Assembly (NCBI RefSeq): GCF_000023225.1 | Contig: NC_013173.1 | Coordinates: forward strand, 932,501-996,500 | Direction: 5' to 3' | Length of the DNA stretch: 64,000 nt | From: Desulfomicrobium baculatum DSM 4028 | Lineage (GTDB): Bacteria > Desulfobacterota > Desulfovibrionia > Desulfovibrionales > Desulfomicrobiaceae | Shown: piece after piece, positions 7,339-16,402 of the stretch | Layout: each line of letters starts with the position of its first letter | Position numbering within the stretch: the first letter of the stretch is position 1 | The notes under the pieces: generated by a model | What the model was told of the DNA's origin: nothing | What the model saw: the letters and a program-made list of their open reading frames with translations, nothing else | The model's database searches: none | Made by a program: the position numbers and the translations under genes

Positions 7339-9450
7339 CAGATGCCGGCTGATGAAGTCGTCGATTTCATCGAGCAGGATCGGCCTTGAAAAATGGAACC
7401 CCTGGGCATACTCGCAGCCCATCTCCTGCAGCGTGAGGCACTGGGCCTCGGTCTCGATGCCCTCGGCGACCACGGACAGGCCCAGGTTGTGGGCCAGGTT
7501 GATGATGGTGCGCACGATGACGCGGTTGGCGTGCTTGTCCAGCTGGGTCACGAAGCTGCGGTCGATTTTGAGCGTGTCGATGGGAAATCTCTGCAGGTAG
7601 CTCATGGACGAATACCCCGTGCCGAAATCATCGACCAGAATGGCCAGGCCAAGCTCCTTCATGATTCGAAGCTTCTGGATCGTGGCCTCGGGGTTGGTCA
7701 TGACGTCGCTTTCGGTGATCTCGAGCTTGAGCTGCGTGGGATTGATCCGGTTGTGGCGGATGCAGCTGAACAGGTTGTGCACCAGGTCGGGGTCGGAGAA
7801 TTGGCGGGCGGACAGGTTGACGGACACGCTGAGCGTATTTCCCGGGTATTTTTCGGCCCAGGAGTGAAGCACCTTGCACGACTGCTCCAGGACCCATTGC
7901 CCAATGGGCAGGATGAGCCCGGTCTGTTCGGCGATGGGGATGAATTCGCTGGGGGGGACCCAGCCCCTGTGCTTGGGCTTCCAGCGCAGCAGGGCTTCAA
8001 AACCGCTCAAGGTCGCGTTCTGGGTAATGGAGAAAATCGGTTGCAGGGCGAGGAAGAACTCGTTTTCGCTGATGGCGTTGCGCAGTCGTGTTTCCGTATC
8101 CAGTTTCTTGATGGCCTTGTCCTGCATCTCCGGCGCGTAAAACCGGAGCTGATCGAGTCCTTGTTCCTGAGCGTGTCGCAGGGCGATGTTGGCTCCCTGC
8201 AGAAAGTTTTCGGGTGAAGTGCATTCGTTGGGGCCGAAGAGCGCTCCTAAACATGCGCTGATGTGGATGGAGTGGTGCTCGATGTCCAGGGTGCGGTTCA
8301 GCGCGGACTTGATTTTCTTTATGGTGGCCGTGCCCGTTTTTTTGGAGGGCAATTCCTCCAGCAGCACCACGAATTCATCGTCGCCGAGGCGCGCTACCGT
8401 GTCCACGGCTGATACGGTATCGAGCAGGACGTGTCCGACGGACTGGAGCAGCTGGTCGCCGACGAGATGCCCGAGGCTGTCGTTGACGTCCTTGAAACGG
8501 TCGATGTCGATCTGCACGACGGCAAAAAGGTAGTCGTCGCGCACCTGGCTGCGTTCCATGGCCTGCTGGATGCGGTCCAGGCAGAGGGCGCGGTTGGGCA
8601 GGTTGGTCAGGGCGTCATGGAAGGTTCGGTGCTGCAGATGCTTTTCGGCATCCTTGCGTCTGGTGGTGTCCTCGAATATGGCGGCCACCTGGCGAGGCTG
8701 GGGACTAAAAGCGACCACGGAGAAATGCTTGTCCACAAATCCCGCGAAGCTGTCGAAACGGATGGACTCGCGGGTCAGGGCGGTCTTGGCGAGGATGTCG
8801 ATCCAGTACGGTTCGACTTTCTCCGAGAGCTGACGCAGGCTGCGTCCGATAATGTCTTTCGCGGGCAGGTCGAAAAAGCTGGCAAAGGCCGGGTTGACAT
8901 CGAGAAAAAGAAGATCCCTGGGTTTTCCCTTGTCGTCGGTCACGACCTCGTGCAGGGCGAAGCCGTTCAGCATGGAGTCGAAAAGAAGCCTGTACTGCTG
9001 TTCGCTTTTCTGCAGCGCCTGCGCGGCGGCGTGTTTGTAGAGGGCGATCTCGATGGCTACGTGCAGGTCCCGGGATTCCGCGGGTTTGATGATGTAGCCG
9101 AAGGTTTCCGTGATCTTGGCCCGGTTCAGGGTTTCTTCGTCGTCATGCCCGGTCAGGTAGATGATGGGAATCTGCGTGTTTTCGAGGATGGCCTTGGCCG
9201 CCTCGATGCCGTCGATGCCTCCGTCGAGAAAAATATCCATGAGGATGAGCGACGGGGCTTGCCTGGATACGGCCGCTATGGCCTCTTCGCCGGAGGCGAT
9301 GATGCCCTGGACCTGGTAACCGAGTTTTTGCAGGCGCTGTTGCATGTCGAAGGCAACAATGGCGTTGTCTTCGACCAGAAGAATGCTGGCCGGAGTGGGA
9401 GAGTTGGCGGTTGGCGCAGGGTGGGTGGAGTTCATCGGAGCATTTTGCAT
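7330..9450 (-). CDS. REC-PAS-GGDEF-EAL response regulator (c-di-GMP turnover)
   Basis: The 706-aa protein has a receiver domain (about 22-138, phosphoacceptor probably D72 in MDIFLDGG), a PAS domain (about 148-270), a GGDEF domain (about 275-435) and an EAL domain (about 447-690). The EAL part keeps the catalytic signatures (FEALLRW, LEITES, DDFGTGYSS, LKIDRSF, AEGIETEAQ), so phosphodiesterase activity is likely. The cyclase loop reads ARLGDDEF, a departure from GGDEF, so cyclase activity may be lost or altered. An N-terminal receiver suggests control by an unlinked histidine kinase. It is monocistronic and convergent with the typA operon. No strong ribosome-binding site precedes the ATG at 9450; the ATG six codons in is an alternative. 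Confidence 0.9.
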   Translation of the reverse strand: MQNAPMNSTHPAPTANSPTPASILLVEDNAIVAFDMQQRLQKLGYQVQGIIASGEEAIAAVSRQAPSLILMDIFLDGGIDGIEAAKAILENTQIPIIYLTGHDDEETLNRAKITETFGYIIKPAESRDLHVAIEIALYKHAAAQALQKSEQQYRLLFDSMLNGFALHEVVTDDKGKPRDLLFLDVNPAFASFFDLPAKDIIGRSLRQLSEKVEPYWIDILAKTALTRESIRFDSFAGFVDKHFSVVAFSPQPRQVAAIFEDTTRRKDAEKHLQHRTFHDALTNLPNRALCLDRIQQAMERSQVRDDYLFAVVQIDIDRFKDVNDSLGHLVGDQLLQSVGHVLLDTVSAVDTVARLGDDEFVVLLEELPSKKTGTATIKKIKSALNRTLDIEHHSIHISACLGALFGPNECTSPENFLQGANIALRHAQEQGLDQLRFYAPEMQDKAIKKLDTETRLRNAISENEFFLALQPIFSITQNATLSGFEALLRWKPKHRGWVPPSEFIPIAEQTGLILPIGQWVLEQSCKVLHSWAEKYPGNTLSVSVNLSARQFSDPDLVHNLFSCIRHNRINPTQLKLEITESDVMTNPEATIQKLRIMKELGLAILVDDFGTGYSSMSYLQRFPIDTLKIDRSFVTQLDKHANRVIVRTIINLAHNLGLSVVAEGIETEAQCLTLQEMGCEYAQGFHFSRPILLDEIDDFISRHLKK

Positions 9451-9747
9451 TGGGTAATGGTTATGGTGCGTTTACGTTTTTTCGACTGTCAACGGCAAGA
9501 CTTTTTATATTTTCCAGAAATTCATAATGTTGACAAGGATAAAGCGGATATTCTTTGTCCGCCAAAAAACGTCTTTTATGTCTGCTGTGTATGACAATAT
9601 TGAGGCCGCCCCGCTCACAAATGCGAAAAATCAGGGGCAACGATCAGAATTTGTTGCAAATTTTTGTCAGTGATGTAGATTGATATCGTACGGACCCCTG
9701 TGTAAGAAGATCCTCCCAGCCATGATTTTTGTTTCAAGGAGTTGCCT
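9451..9747 (+). other. Intergenic region between divergent signalling genes
   Basis: No gene is seen. A weak promoter candidate for the STAS gene is TTGCAA (9654-9659), 16 bp, TAGATT (9676-9681). Divergent promoters for the EAL-domain gene must also lie here but none is clear. Confidence 0.35.
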
Positions 9748-10050
9748 ATGTCTGCTATCGTCCGCGAAGGGAACAGTGTCACCATCACTCCGGGCCAGGA
9801 CCTTGTGTCCTCCATGGTCCCGCAGTTCAAGCAGGAGCTGGCCTCGTTGTTGGCTGAATCGCCGACAGAGCTGCGCCTTGATCTGGCCGGGACGGGGATG
9901 ATGGACTCCATCGGCATCGGAGTGATCATCGCAACCCATAACTCCATGAAGAAAAAAGGCGGGAAGCTGATCATTGCCAACGCTTCCGAAAATATACTCA
10001 AACTTTTCAAATCGATGCGTCTTGACCAACATTTGAACCTGGATTCGTGA
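9748..10050 (+). CDS. STAS-domain protein (anti-sigma factor antagonist-like)
   Basis: This 100-aa protein is a single STAS domain of the SpoIIAA/CheX-operon type. The helix-loop segment GTGMMDSIGIGVIIATHNSM carries the conserved serine (in DSIG) that partner-switching kinases phosphorylate in SpoIIAA-like proteins. The start is ATG 9748 with AAGGAG seven nt upstream; a TTG two codons earlier is rejected. It heads the chemosensory operon, about 200 bp before cheA, so it probably feeds into or reads out from the CheA pathway. That functional link is inferred from position only. Confidence 0.82.
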   Translation: MSAIVREGNSVTITPGQDLVSSMVPQFKQELASLLAESPTELRLDLAGTGMMDSIGIGVIIATHNSMKKKGGKLIIANASENILKLFKSMRLDQHLNLDS

Positions 10051-10253
10051 CGCGGCCAGACGGAGAATGCTCGCCATTAAGGCCGATGGGCATTGCAGCA
10101 GGTTTTGACGGCGGAGCAATGGGGCGAATGATCAAATTGTCCCGATGGCGTTTTTAAGAGCAACAGTGCCGGCGGACGGCTCGGCACTTGGGAACGGTGC
10201 CTGTGGGTGCGCAAGAAGGCCTCATAAATTGAAATCGACATGGAGTTCGCACA

Positions 10254-13200
10254 ATGATGATGGATGACGAAACTCTCCAAATGTACGTGGAAGAAGCAGC
10301 TGAACACCTCGGAGATATCGAGAACGATTTGTTGGCCATTGAACAGGCCGGCGCCGATATCGATGTGGAGTTGGTCAACAAGGTCTTTCGCGCGGCGCAT
10401 TCCATCAAGGGTGGCGCGGGATTTCTGGGACTGACCAAAATCAAGGACCTCGGGCACAAGATCGAGAACATTCTGGACATGGTCCGCAACCGCGAGCTTG
10501 TGCCTGAGCCGGAAGTGGTCAACATCGTCCTTTTGGCCTTCGACAAGCTGCGCGATCTGATCTCCAATGTGGCCGAGAGCAACGACGCATACATCGACGA
10601 TCATGTCGCGGCCCTGACGGCGGCGGCTTCGGCCAATCTGGAGGGCGAGGAGAAGGCTTCCGTGGATCGCCTGGTCGAGGTCAAGGATCGCCGGGGCCGC
10701 GTCGTCTTCGAGGTCGCGGAGTTTGATCTGCTCCAGAACAAGAAGGGGGGGAAGAATCTCTACCTTCTCGAATTCGACCTGATCCATGACGTGCAGCGTA
10801 AGAACAAGACCATCTTCGACATCCTGAAAGGCATGGACTCTACCGGAGTGATTCTTGATCTGAAAGTCGATTTCGAGGCGGTCGGCACCCTGGAGGATGA
10901 CGACTTTTCCAATCGCATTCCCTTTTTCGTCCTTTTCGGCTCCATCATCGAGGACGACATCATGCCCGCGCTCCTGGATCTTGGAGGCGAGTTCATCACG
11001 ACGCTGAGCATCGACCTGCCCTCCGACCCCAAGGCTCCGGCGGCCGATTTTGCCCAGGAGCTTCTGGATCAGACCCCGCAAACCCCCGCTGAAGACCGGA
11101 CGGACTCCCTGATCTCCGAGCTTTTCAGCAGGGAGACGCTGACCTCGTCCTTAAGCTCGCCCTCCAAGGACTCTGTGCCTTCGGTTCCGGCTCCTGCCGC
11201 CCCCGTCGCGCCGGCCCCGGCCCCGCAACCTGCGCCGCAGCCCGTGGCAGATGACGATGCAAGCCGCAAGGCCGATCCCAGAGCGCCCAAATCCGCCATC
11301 AGCCAGCCCGACTCCCTGCGCGTGCATGTCAGCCTGCTGGAGGACCTGATGAACCTGGCCGGGGAGCTGGTCTTAAGTCGCAATCAGCTCATGCAGGCCA
11401 TTTCCTCGAATGCCATCCACCAGATCGAGGTGGCCGGACAGCGTATCGATCTGGTCACGTCCGAGCTGCAGGAAACCATCATGCTGACCCGCATGCAGAC
11501 CGTGGGCAATATTTTCAACAAATTCCCGCGCGTGGTCCGGGACCTGGCCCGCACCTTGGGCAAGGAGATCGACCTGCAGCTGGAAGGCAACGATGTCGAG
11601 CTCGATAAGACCATCATCGAAGGCTTGGGCGACCCGCTGACCCATCTGGTGCGCAACTCCGCGGATCACGGCATCGAGATGCCCGACGTGCGCGCCAGAG
11701 CCGGCAAGCCGGCGCTGGGCACCATCGTGCTCAAGGCTTACCACGAGGCGGGACAGGTCATCATTGAGATCGTCGATGACGGCGGGGGGCTCGACACCGA
11801 CAAGATCGTGGCCAAGGCCTTGAGCCGGGGCCTCATCACGCCGGATCAGGCCAAGTCCATGTCCGACAAGGAAAAGGCCAACCTGATTTTCCTGCCCGGC
11901 CTGTCCACGGCCGAACAGGTCACGGATGTTTCCGGGCGCGGCGTGGGCATGGACGTGGTCAAGTCCAACCTGGACCAGCTTGGAGGCCAGGTCGACATCG
12001 AGACCGAGCGGGGCAAGGGCACGACCATCCGCATCAAGCTGCCGCTGACCCTGGCCATCATCCCCAGCCTCCTGGTCTCCGTGGGCCAGGAGCGTTACGC
12101 CATCCCGCAGGTCAATGTCGACGAGCTGCTGCGCATCCCCGTCGACCAGATCACGGAGCGGGTGGAACTGGTGGGTGACGCCGAGGTGCTGCTGCTGCGC
12201 GGGGAGCTCATCCCGCTTCTCTATCTTTCCAATGTGCTCGGCCTTGACGACAACTCCTGCGAGGCGTCGAAGATGGTCGGCGAGATTTTGCGCGGCGAGA
12301 AAAGACTTGATGAAGTCCAGGAGGCCGGATGCATTTCGGCCGACGTCAACCTCGTCGTGGTTTCGGCCGGACAGTTCCGTTACGGACTGGTGGTCGACCA
12401 GCTCCACGACTCGGTGGAGATCGTGGTCAAGCCGTTGGGACGCCATTTCAAGGAGTGTCAGGGCTATGCGGGCGCGACCATCATGGGTGACGGACATGTC
12501 GCGCTGATCCTCGACGTGGCCGGCCTTGGCCGCCTGGGTGACCTGAGCCTGAGCGTGTCCCGCGAGAAGCAGCAGGTGACCAAGGAAGCCGAGGCCGTCA
12601 CCGGCCCGGAAAAACTCTCCCTCTTCGTCTTCCGCAATACGCCGCAGGAATACTGCGCCGTGCCTCTTGACCTTGTGGCCCGGGTGGAGCTCATCGACGC
12701 CGCGGAGATCGAAGAGGTCGGCGGACGCCGGGTCATCAAATACCGGGGCGGAACCCTGCCCGTCTTCTCCCTGGATCAGGCAACCAACGTGGGCCTGCTC
12801 GACCTCACGGGCGAACTCATCGTCATCGTCTTCCTCATGGCCGGTCATGAGATAGGCCTGCTGGCCAAGCCGCCGGTGGACGCCATCGAGGCGCGGGTGA
12901 ACCTCGACAGTTTCACCTTGAAGCAGCCCGGCATCAGCGGTTCGGCGGTCATTGGTGATAACACGACCCTCATCGTCGATATTTACGAGCTCATCCAGAC
13001 TGTCCAGCCCGACTGGTTCGCCGTGCGCGGCAGCATAGAGATCGCCGATGACGCCGGCGAGGTCGGGGTGCCGCATCTGCTCCTGGTCGAGGATTCGGAT
13101 TTTTTCCGCAACCAGGTCAGAAAGTTCATCGAGGATGACGGGTATCAGGTCGATGTGGCCGAGGACGGACTGGTCGCCTGGAACATGCTCGACGCAGAAC

Positions 13201-13445
13201 CCGACAAATTTGACCTCGTGGTCACGGATATCGAGATGCCGAATATGGACGGATTCGAACTTGCCCGGCTCATCCGTCAGGACAAGCGTTTTTCCATGAT
13301 GCCCATAGTGGCCCTGACGTCCTTGGCCGGGGATGAGGATGTGGCTAAAGGCAAGGCCGTGGGCATTGACGATTATCAGGTAAAGCTGGACAAGGAGCGC
13401 CTCCTGCAGTCCATCTACGAGTGGCTGAAGCGTTACGCCTCCTGA
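10254..13445 (+). CDS. cheA: Hybrid chemotaxis histidine kinase CheA with C-terminal receiver
   Basis: The 1063-aa protein has an HPt domain with the phosphorylatable histidine at H49 (RAAHSIKGGAGFLG), a P2-like region (about 130-250), an Ala/Pro-rich linker (about 280-340), the dimerisation helix pair (SLLEDLMNLAGELVLSRNQL), the ATPase domain (HLVRNSADHGIE, VDDGGGLD, GRGVGMDVV), two CheW-like domains in tandem, and a receiver domain (about 940-1063, acceptor D992 in VTDIEMPNMDG). This hybrid layout is larger than classical CheA (about 650 aa) and is seen in alternative chemosensory or Frz/Dif-type systems. It sits ahead of cheW, cheB and cheR. No MCP or CheY gene is in the window. Confidence 0.95.
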   Translation: MMMDDETLQMYVEEAAEHLGDIENDLLAIEQAGADIDVELVNKVFRAAHSIKGGAGFLGLTKIKDLGHKIENILDMVRNRELVPEPEVVNIVLLAFDKLRDLISNVAESNDAYIDDHVAALTAAASANLEGEEKASVDRLVEVKDRRGRVVFEVAEFDLLQNKKGGKNLYLLEFDLIHDVQRKNKTIFDILKGMDSTGVILDLKVDFEAVGTLEDDDFSNRIPFFVLFGSIIEDDIMPALLDLGGEFITTLSIDLPSDPKAPAADFAQELLDQTPQTPAEDRTDSLISELFSRETLTSSLSSPSKDSVPSVPAPAAPVAPAPAPQPAPQPVADDDASRKADPRAPKSAISQPDSLRVHVSLLEDLMNLAGELVLSRNQLMQAISSNAIHQIEVAGQRIDLVTSELQETIMLTRMQTVGNIFNKFPRVVRDLARTLGKEIDLQLEGNDVELDKTIIEGLGDPLTHLVRNSADHGIEMPDVRARAGKPALGTIVLKAYHEAGQVIIEIVDDGGGLDTDKIVAKALSRGLITPDQAKSMSDKEKANLIFLPGLSTAEQVTDVSGRGVGMDVVKSNLDQLGGQVDIETERGKGTTIRIKLPLTLAIIPSLLVSVGQERYAIPQVNVDELLRIPVDQITERVELVGDAEVLLLRGELIPLLYLSNVLGLDDNSCEASKMVGEILRGEKRLDEVQEAGCISADVNLVVVSAGQFRYGLVVDQLHDSVEIVVKPLGRHFKECQGYAGATIMGDGHVALILDVAGLGRLGDLSLSVSREKQQVTKEAEAVTGPEKLSLFVFRNTPQEYCAVPLDLVARVELIDAAEIEEVGGRRVIKYRGGTLPVFSLDQATNVGLLDLTGELIVIVFLMAGHEIGLLAKPPVDAIEARVNLDSFTLKQPGISGSAVIGDNTTLIVDIYELIQTVQPDWFAVRGSIEIADDAGEVGVPHLLLVEDSDFFRNQVRKFIEDDGYQVDVAEDGLVAWNMLDAEPDKFDLVVTDIEMPNMDGFELARLIRQDKRFSMMPIVALTSLAGDEDVAKGKAVGIDDYQVKLDKERLLQSIYEWLKRYAS

Positions 13446-13549
13446 TGGTCGCGGGTGTGGGCGATCCCCCGGAACCCGCGAGCCAGGGAATCTTTCTAAA
13501 GCGTGTACGGTGTACCAGTGATGCCTAGAGCTCTATCAAGGAGAAGTGC

Positions 13550-13999
13550 ATGAAACAGCAGGCCAAAGAAAAGACGGGTGCCTTGCAGCTGTCCTGCTTT
13601 TACGTAGGTTCGGCCCTGTGCGGGATTGACATCAATCTCATTCAGGAGATGAACAGACAGATGGAGATGACCAAGGTGCCGCAGGCTCCGTCCTATGTGC
13701 TTGGCATCATGAACCTGCGCGGCAGGATCGTGACCATTATCGATCTGGGGCGCAAGCTTGGCCTGGCGCCGTCGAAAACCACGGAGACCAGCCGCATCAT
13801 CATCGTCAATTCCCGTGATGAAAACATCGGCCTGCTGGTCGACCGCATAACCGACGTGGTCACATCCAAATGGGAAGACGTGGAGCCGACGCCTTCCAAC
13901 ATCAAGGGCCTCAAGGGCAAGTATTTTCGGGGCGTGCTCAAGTCCGCCCGGGATCTTATCGCCGTGCTCGATGTCGGTGAAGTGCTTTCTGACGATTAA
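13550..13999 (+). CDS. cheW: Chemotaxis coupling protein CheW
   Basis: A single CheW SH3-like domain (149 aa) couples receptors to CheA. Family features are CGIDINLIQEMNRQ near the N-terminus, VLGIMNLRGRIVTIIDLGRKLG, and LLVDRITDVV, followed by LKGKYFRGVLKSARDLIAVLDVGEVL. An AAGGAG site lies seven nt before the ATG. It follows cheA by about 100 bp and precedes cheB by 23 bp, so it belongs to the same operon. Confidence 0.94.
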   Translation: MKQQAKEKTGALQLSCFYVGSALCGIDINLIQEMNRQMEMTKVPQAPSYVLGIMNLRGRIVTIIDLGRKLGLAPSKTTETSRIIIVNSRDENIGLLVDRITDVVTSKWEDVEPTPSNIKGLKGKYFRGVLKSARDLIAVLDVGEVLSDD

Positions 14000-14022
14000 G
14001 TCTTTTATTTCAAGGAGTCTGG

Positions 14023-15105
14023 ATGAATCTGCGCGTTCTGGTTGTGGACGATACCATCATGTATCGCAAGGTGGTGGGCGACATTCTCGCCGAGATGCCC
14101 GGGATTGAAGTGGTCGGCACCGCCAATAACGGCAAGATCGCTTTGACCCGTATTGCGTCCTTGAAGCCGGACCTGATCACGCTGGATGTGGAAATGCCGA
14201 TCATGAACGGTCTGGAAACCCTGCAGGAGATCCAGAAAAGCTACCCTGATGTGGGCGTGATCATGCTCTCCACTCTGACCAAGCGCGGCAGTGATATCAC
14301 CATGCGGGCCCTGGAGCTCGGGGCCTTCGATTTTATTGCCAAGCCTGACGCCGATGTCATGCAGGAAAATGTGCAGTTGCTCCGCAACGCCATCGGGCCG
14401 AGGGTGAAAGCCTTTGCCAAGCGGCTTGAGCTTCGGTCCCTGCTCAAGCAAAGACACCGCCCCGTGACTGCGGCCGCGCCAGTATCGTCAGTTCCGCCCG
14501 CACCGACAGTGCTGGCTTCGTCCCGGCGGACAGGCAAGTCGAAGGCCGTGGCCATCGGCATCTCCACCGGCGGACCCAACGCCCTGACCAAGATGCTGCC
14601 GCAGCTCCCGAAACTTGGGGTACCCATCTTCGTGGTCCAGCACATGCCGCCTGTTTTCACCAAATCCCTGGCCGAGAGCCTGGACTCCAAGTGTCAGTAC
14701 GAGGTCCGGGAAGCCGAGCACAACGAGATCGTGCGTCCGGACGTGATCTACATCGCTCCCGGCGGCAGGCACATGCGCGTGGCATCGGGCCCGGGCGGGA
14801 CCAAGATCATCCAGGTCACTGACGATCCGCCTGAAAACAACTGCAAGCCCTCTGTGGACTACATGTTCCGCTTCGTGGCCCGCGAGTACGGTGCCTTGTC
14901 CACCGGCGTCATCATGACGGGCATGGGTGGCGACGGGACCCTGGGCCTGAAGGTGCTGAAAAGCTTCGGGGCCGTGACCATCGGTCAGGACGAGGAGTCC
15001 TGCGTGGTCTACGGCATGCCCAAGATCGCAGCCGAGGCCGGTGTCGTGGATGTGGTTTCACCTTTGCAGATGATCGCCTCGGAGATCATCCGCACGGTGA
15101 GATAG
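14023..15105 (+). CDS. cheB: Protein-glutamate methylesterase/deamidase CheB
   Basis: CheB removes methyl groups from receptor glutamates and deamidates receptor glutamines. The 360-aa protein has a receiver domain (acceptor D55 in LITLDVEMP) and a C-terminal esterase domain with the catalytic serine in GISTGGPNAL, the histidine in VVQHMPP and the aspartate in MTGMGGDGTLGL. The Pro/Ala linker between them (about 145-170) is typical. AAGGAG precedes the ATG. It is 28 bp upstream of cheR, completing the adaptation pair. Confidence 0.95.
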   Translation: MNLRVLVVDDTIMYRKVVGDILAEMPGIEVVGTANNGKIALTRIASLKPDLITLDVEMPIMNGLETLQEIQKSYPDVGVIMLSTLTKRGSDITMRALELGAFDFIAKPDADVMQENVQLLRNAIGPRVKAFAKRLELRSLLKQRHRPVTAAAPVSSVPPAPTVLASSRRTGKSKAVAIGISTGGPNALTKMLPQLPKLGVPIFVVQHMPPVFTKSLAESLDSKCQYEVREAEHNEIVRPDVIYIAPGGRHMRVASGPGGTKIIQVTDDPPENNCKPSVDYMFRFVAREYGALSTGVIMTGMGGDGTLGLKVLKSFGAVTIGQDEESCVVYGMPKIAAEAGVVDVVSPLQMIASEIIRTVR

Positions 15106-15133
15106 CTGTGCCAATACCAACAGTGGCGGCAAA

Positions 15134-16378
15134 ATGACGACCATCACCGCTGACGAGTTCAGCGTCCTGTCCAAATACATCTACTCCATTTGCGGAGTGG
15201 CCCTGGACTCGACCAAGACCTATCTGGTCGAGACCAGGCTCAAATCCATGATGCAAAAATACGGCTGCGCCTCGTATCTGGATCTGCATGCCAAGGCCAA
15301 GGCCGATCGCAGCGGAAACATGGAAAAAGAGATCGTCAACGCCATCACCACCAACGAAACTCTTTTTTTTCGTGACGCGTCTCCTTTTGAAGTCTTCAAG
15401 CACAAGATTCTGCCGGACCTGATCGACGCCCGCTCCAAATCGGTCTCAGGCCGCAACATCCCCTTGCGCATCTGGAGCGCAGCCTGTTCCACCGGACAGG
15501 AAGTCTACAGCATCGCCATCGCCCTGCGTGAAGCGCTGGGCAACTTGAACAATTTTCAGATTTCCATCCTCGGCACTGACATCTCCGATGAGGCCGTGAC
15601 CAAGGCAAGCTACGGGAAATACAATAAATTCGAGATAGAACGCGGCCTGCCGCTGCAGACTCTGAACAAATACTTCACCCTCCAGGGCGACGGGTGGAAG
15701 ATCAGGGACGAGATCCGGGCAATGGCCGTCTTCAAGAAGTTCAATCTGATGAAGCCGTTTGCCGGGCTAGGCAAGTTCGACATAGTTTTTTGCCGCAATG
15801 TGGCGATTTATTTCACCCCGGCAGACAAGAAGATGGTTTTCGAGAAGATTGCCTCCGTGCTTGAACCCGACGGGTCCCTGATCATCGGATCCACCGAGTC
15901 CCTGACCGGCGTGACAGGCATGTTCGAGGCCAAGCGCTACATGCGCTCCATTTTTTATCAGCCTGTCCCCGGCTCTTCCCCGCAGACTCCCACGGGTTTC
16001 ACCTATGCGCAGACACCGGTGCCGGCGTTGGCGGGGACGGCTGCCTCCGTCGTCCGTCCGCCTCTCCCTGCGCCGCGTCCGGTGCCTGTAGCCGCGCCAC
16101 GCCCAACGCCACGGGCTGTCCCGGCGCCCGTTGGGGCATCTGGCGCGTCACCCGCGCCGCAGCCGGTTCCGGTCGCGCCCGCGCCGATGGAACGGCCGGT
16201 TGCGCCTGCGCCGGCAGCTGCCGTTGCCCAGCAGGCTCCCCCCAGCGAAGAGGCTCCGCGCCCTGTGGCGCCTCGTCCCACCCCGGTCCGTTCCCAGCCC
16301 GCGCAGGTGTATCGAGCAGGAGACAAATCCGAACTCAAGCGCCTGCTCATGCAAAAAAAACAAAAAGGCCAATCCTGA
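15134..16378 (+). CDS. cheR: Chemotaxis protein methyltransferase CheR with long Pro/Ala tail
   Basis: CheR methylates receptor glutamates using S-adenosylmethionine. Residues 1-275 hold the helical N-domain and the methyltransferase fold: NAITTNETLFFRD, IWSAACSTGQEVYSIAI (SAM loop), LGTDISDEAV and DIVFCRNVAIYF. After that, about 100 residues of Pro/Ala/Val-rich low-complexity sequence (about 285-390) lead to a basic end (SELKRLLMQKK). Ordinary CheR is about 280 aa, so the tail is an addition. It could act as a flexible tether, as pentapeptide or TPR tails do in other systems; that role is a guess. Last che gene; birA follows 24 bp later. Confidence 0.93.
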   Translation: MTTITADEFSVLSKYIYSICGVALDSTKTYLVETRLKSMMQKYGCASYLDLHAKAKADRSGNMEKEIVNAITTNETLFFRDASPFEVFKHKILPDLIDARSKSVSGRNIPLRIWSAACSTGQEVYSIAIALREALGNLNNFQISILGTDISDEAVTKASYGKYNKFEIERGLPLQTLNKYFTLQGDGWKIRDEIRAMAVFKKFNLMKPFAGLGKFDIVFCRNVAIYFTPADKKMVFEKIASVLEPDGSLIIGSTESLTGVTGMFEAKRYMRSIFYQPVPGSSPQTPTGFTYAQTPVPALAGTAASVVRPPLPAPRPVPVAAPRPTPRAVPAPVGASGASPAPQPVPVAPAPMERPVAPAPAAAVAQQAPPSEEAPRPVAPRPTPVRSQPAQVYRAGDKSELKRLLMQKKQKGQS

Positions 16379-16402
16379 TCCGATTCGTATTGGTAAAAGC
16401 CC

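Noticed and set aside
11373-13076. 567-codon minus-strand open frame opposite cheA
   Set aside because: Antisense shadow of CheA; no domain recognisable and the sense frame is continuous through known motifs.
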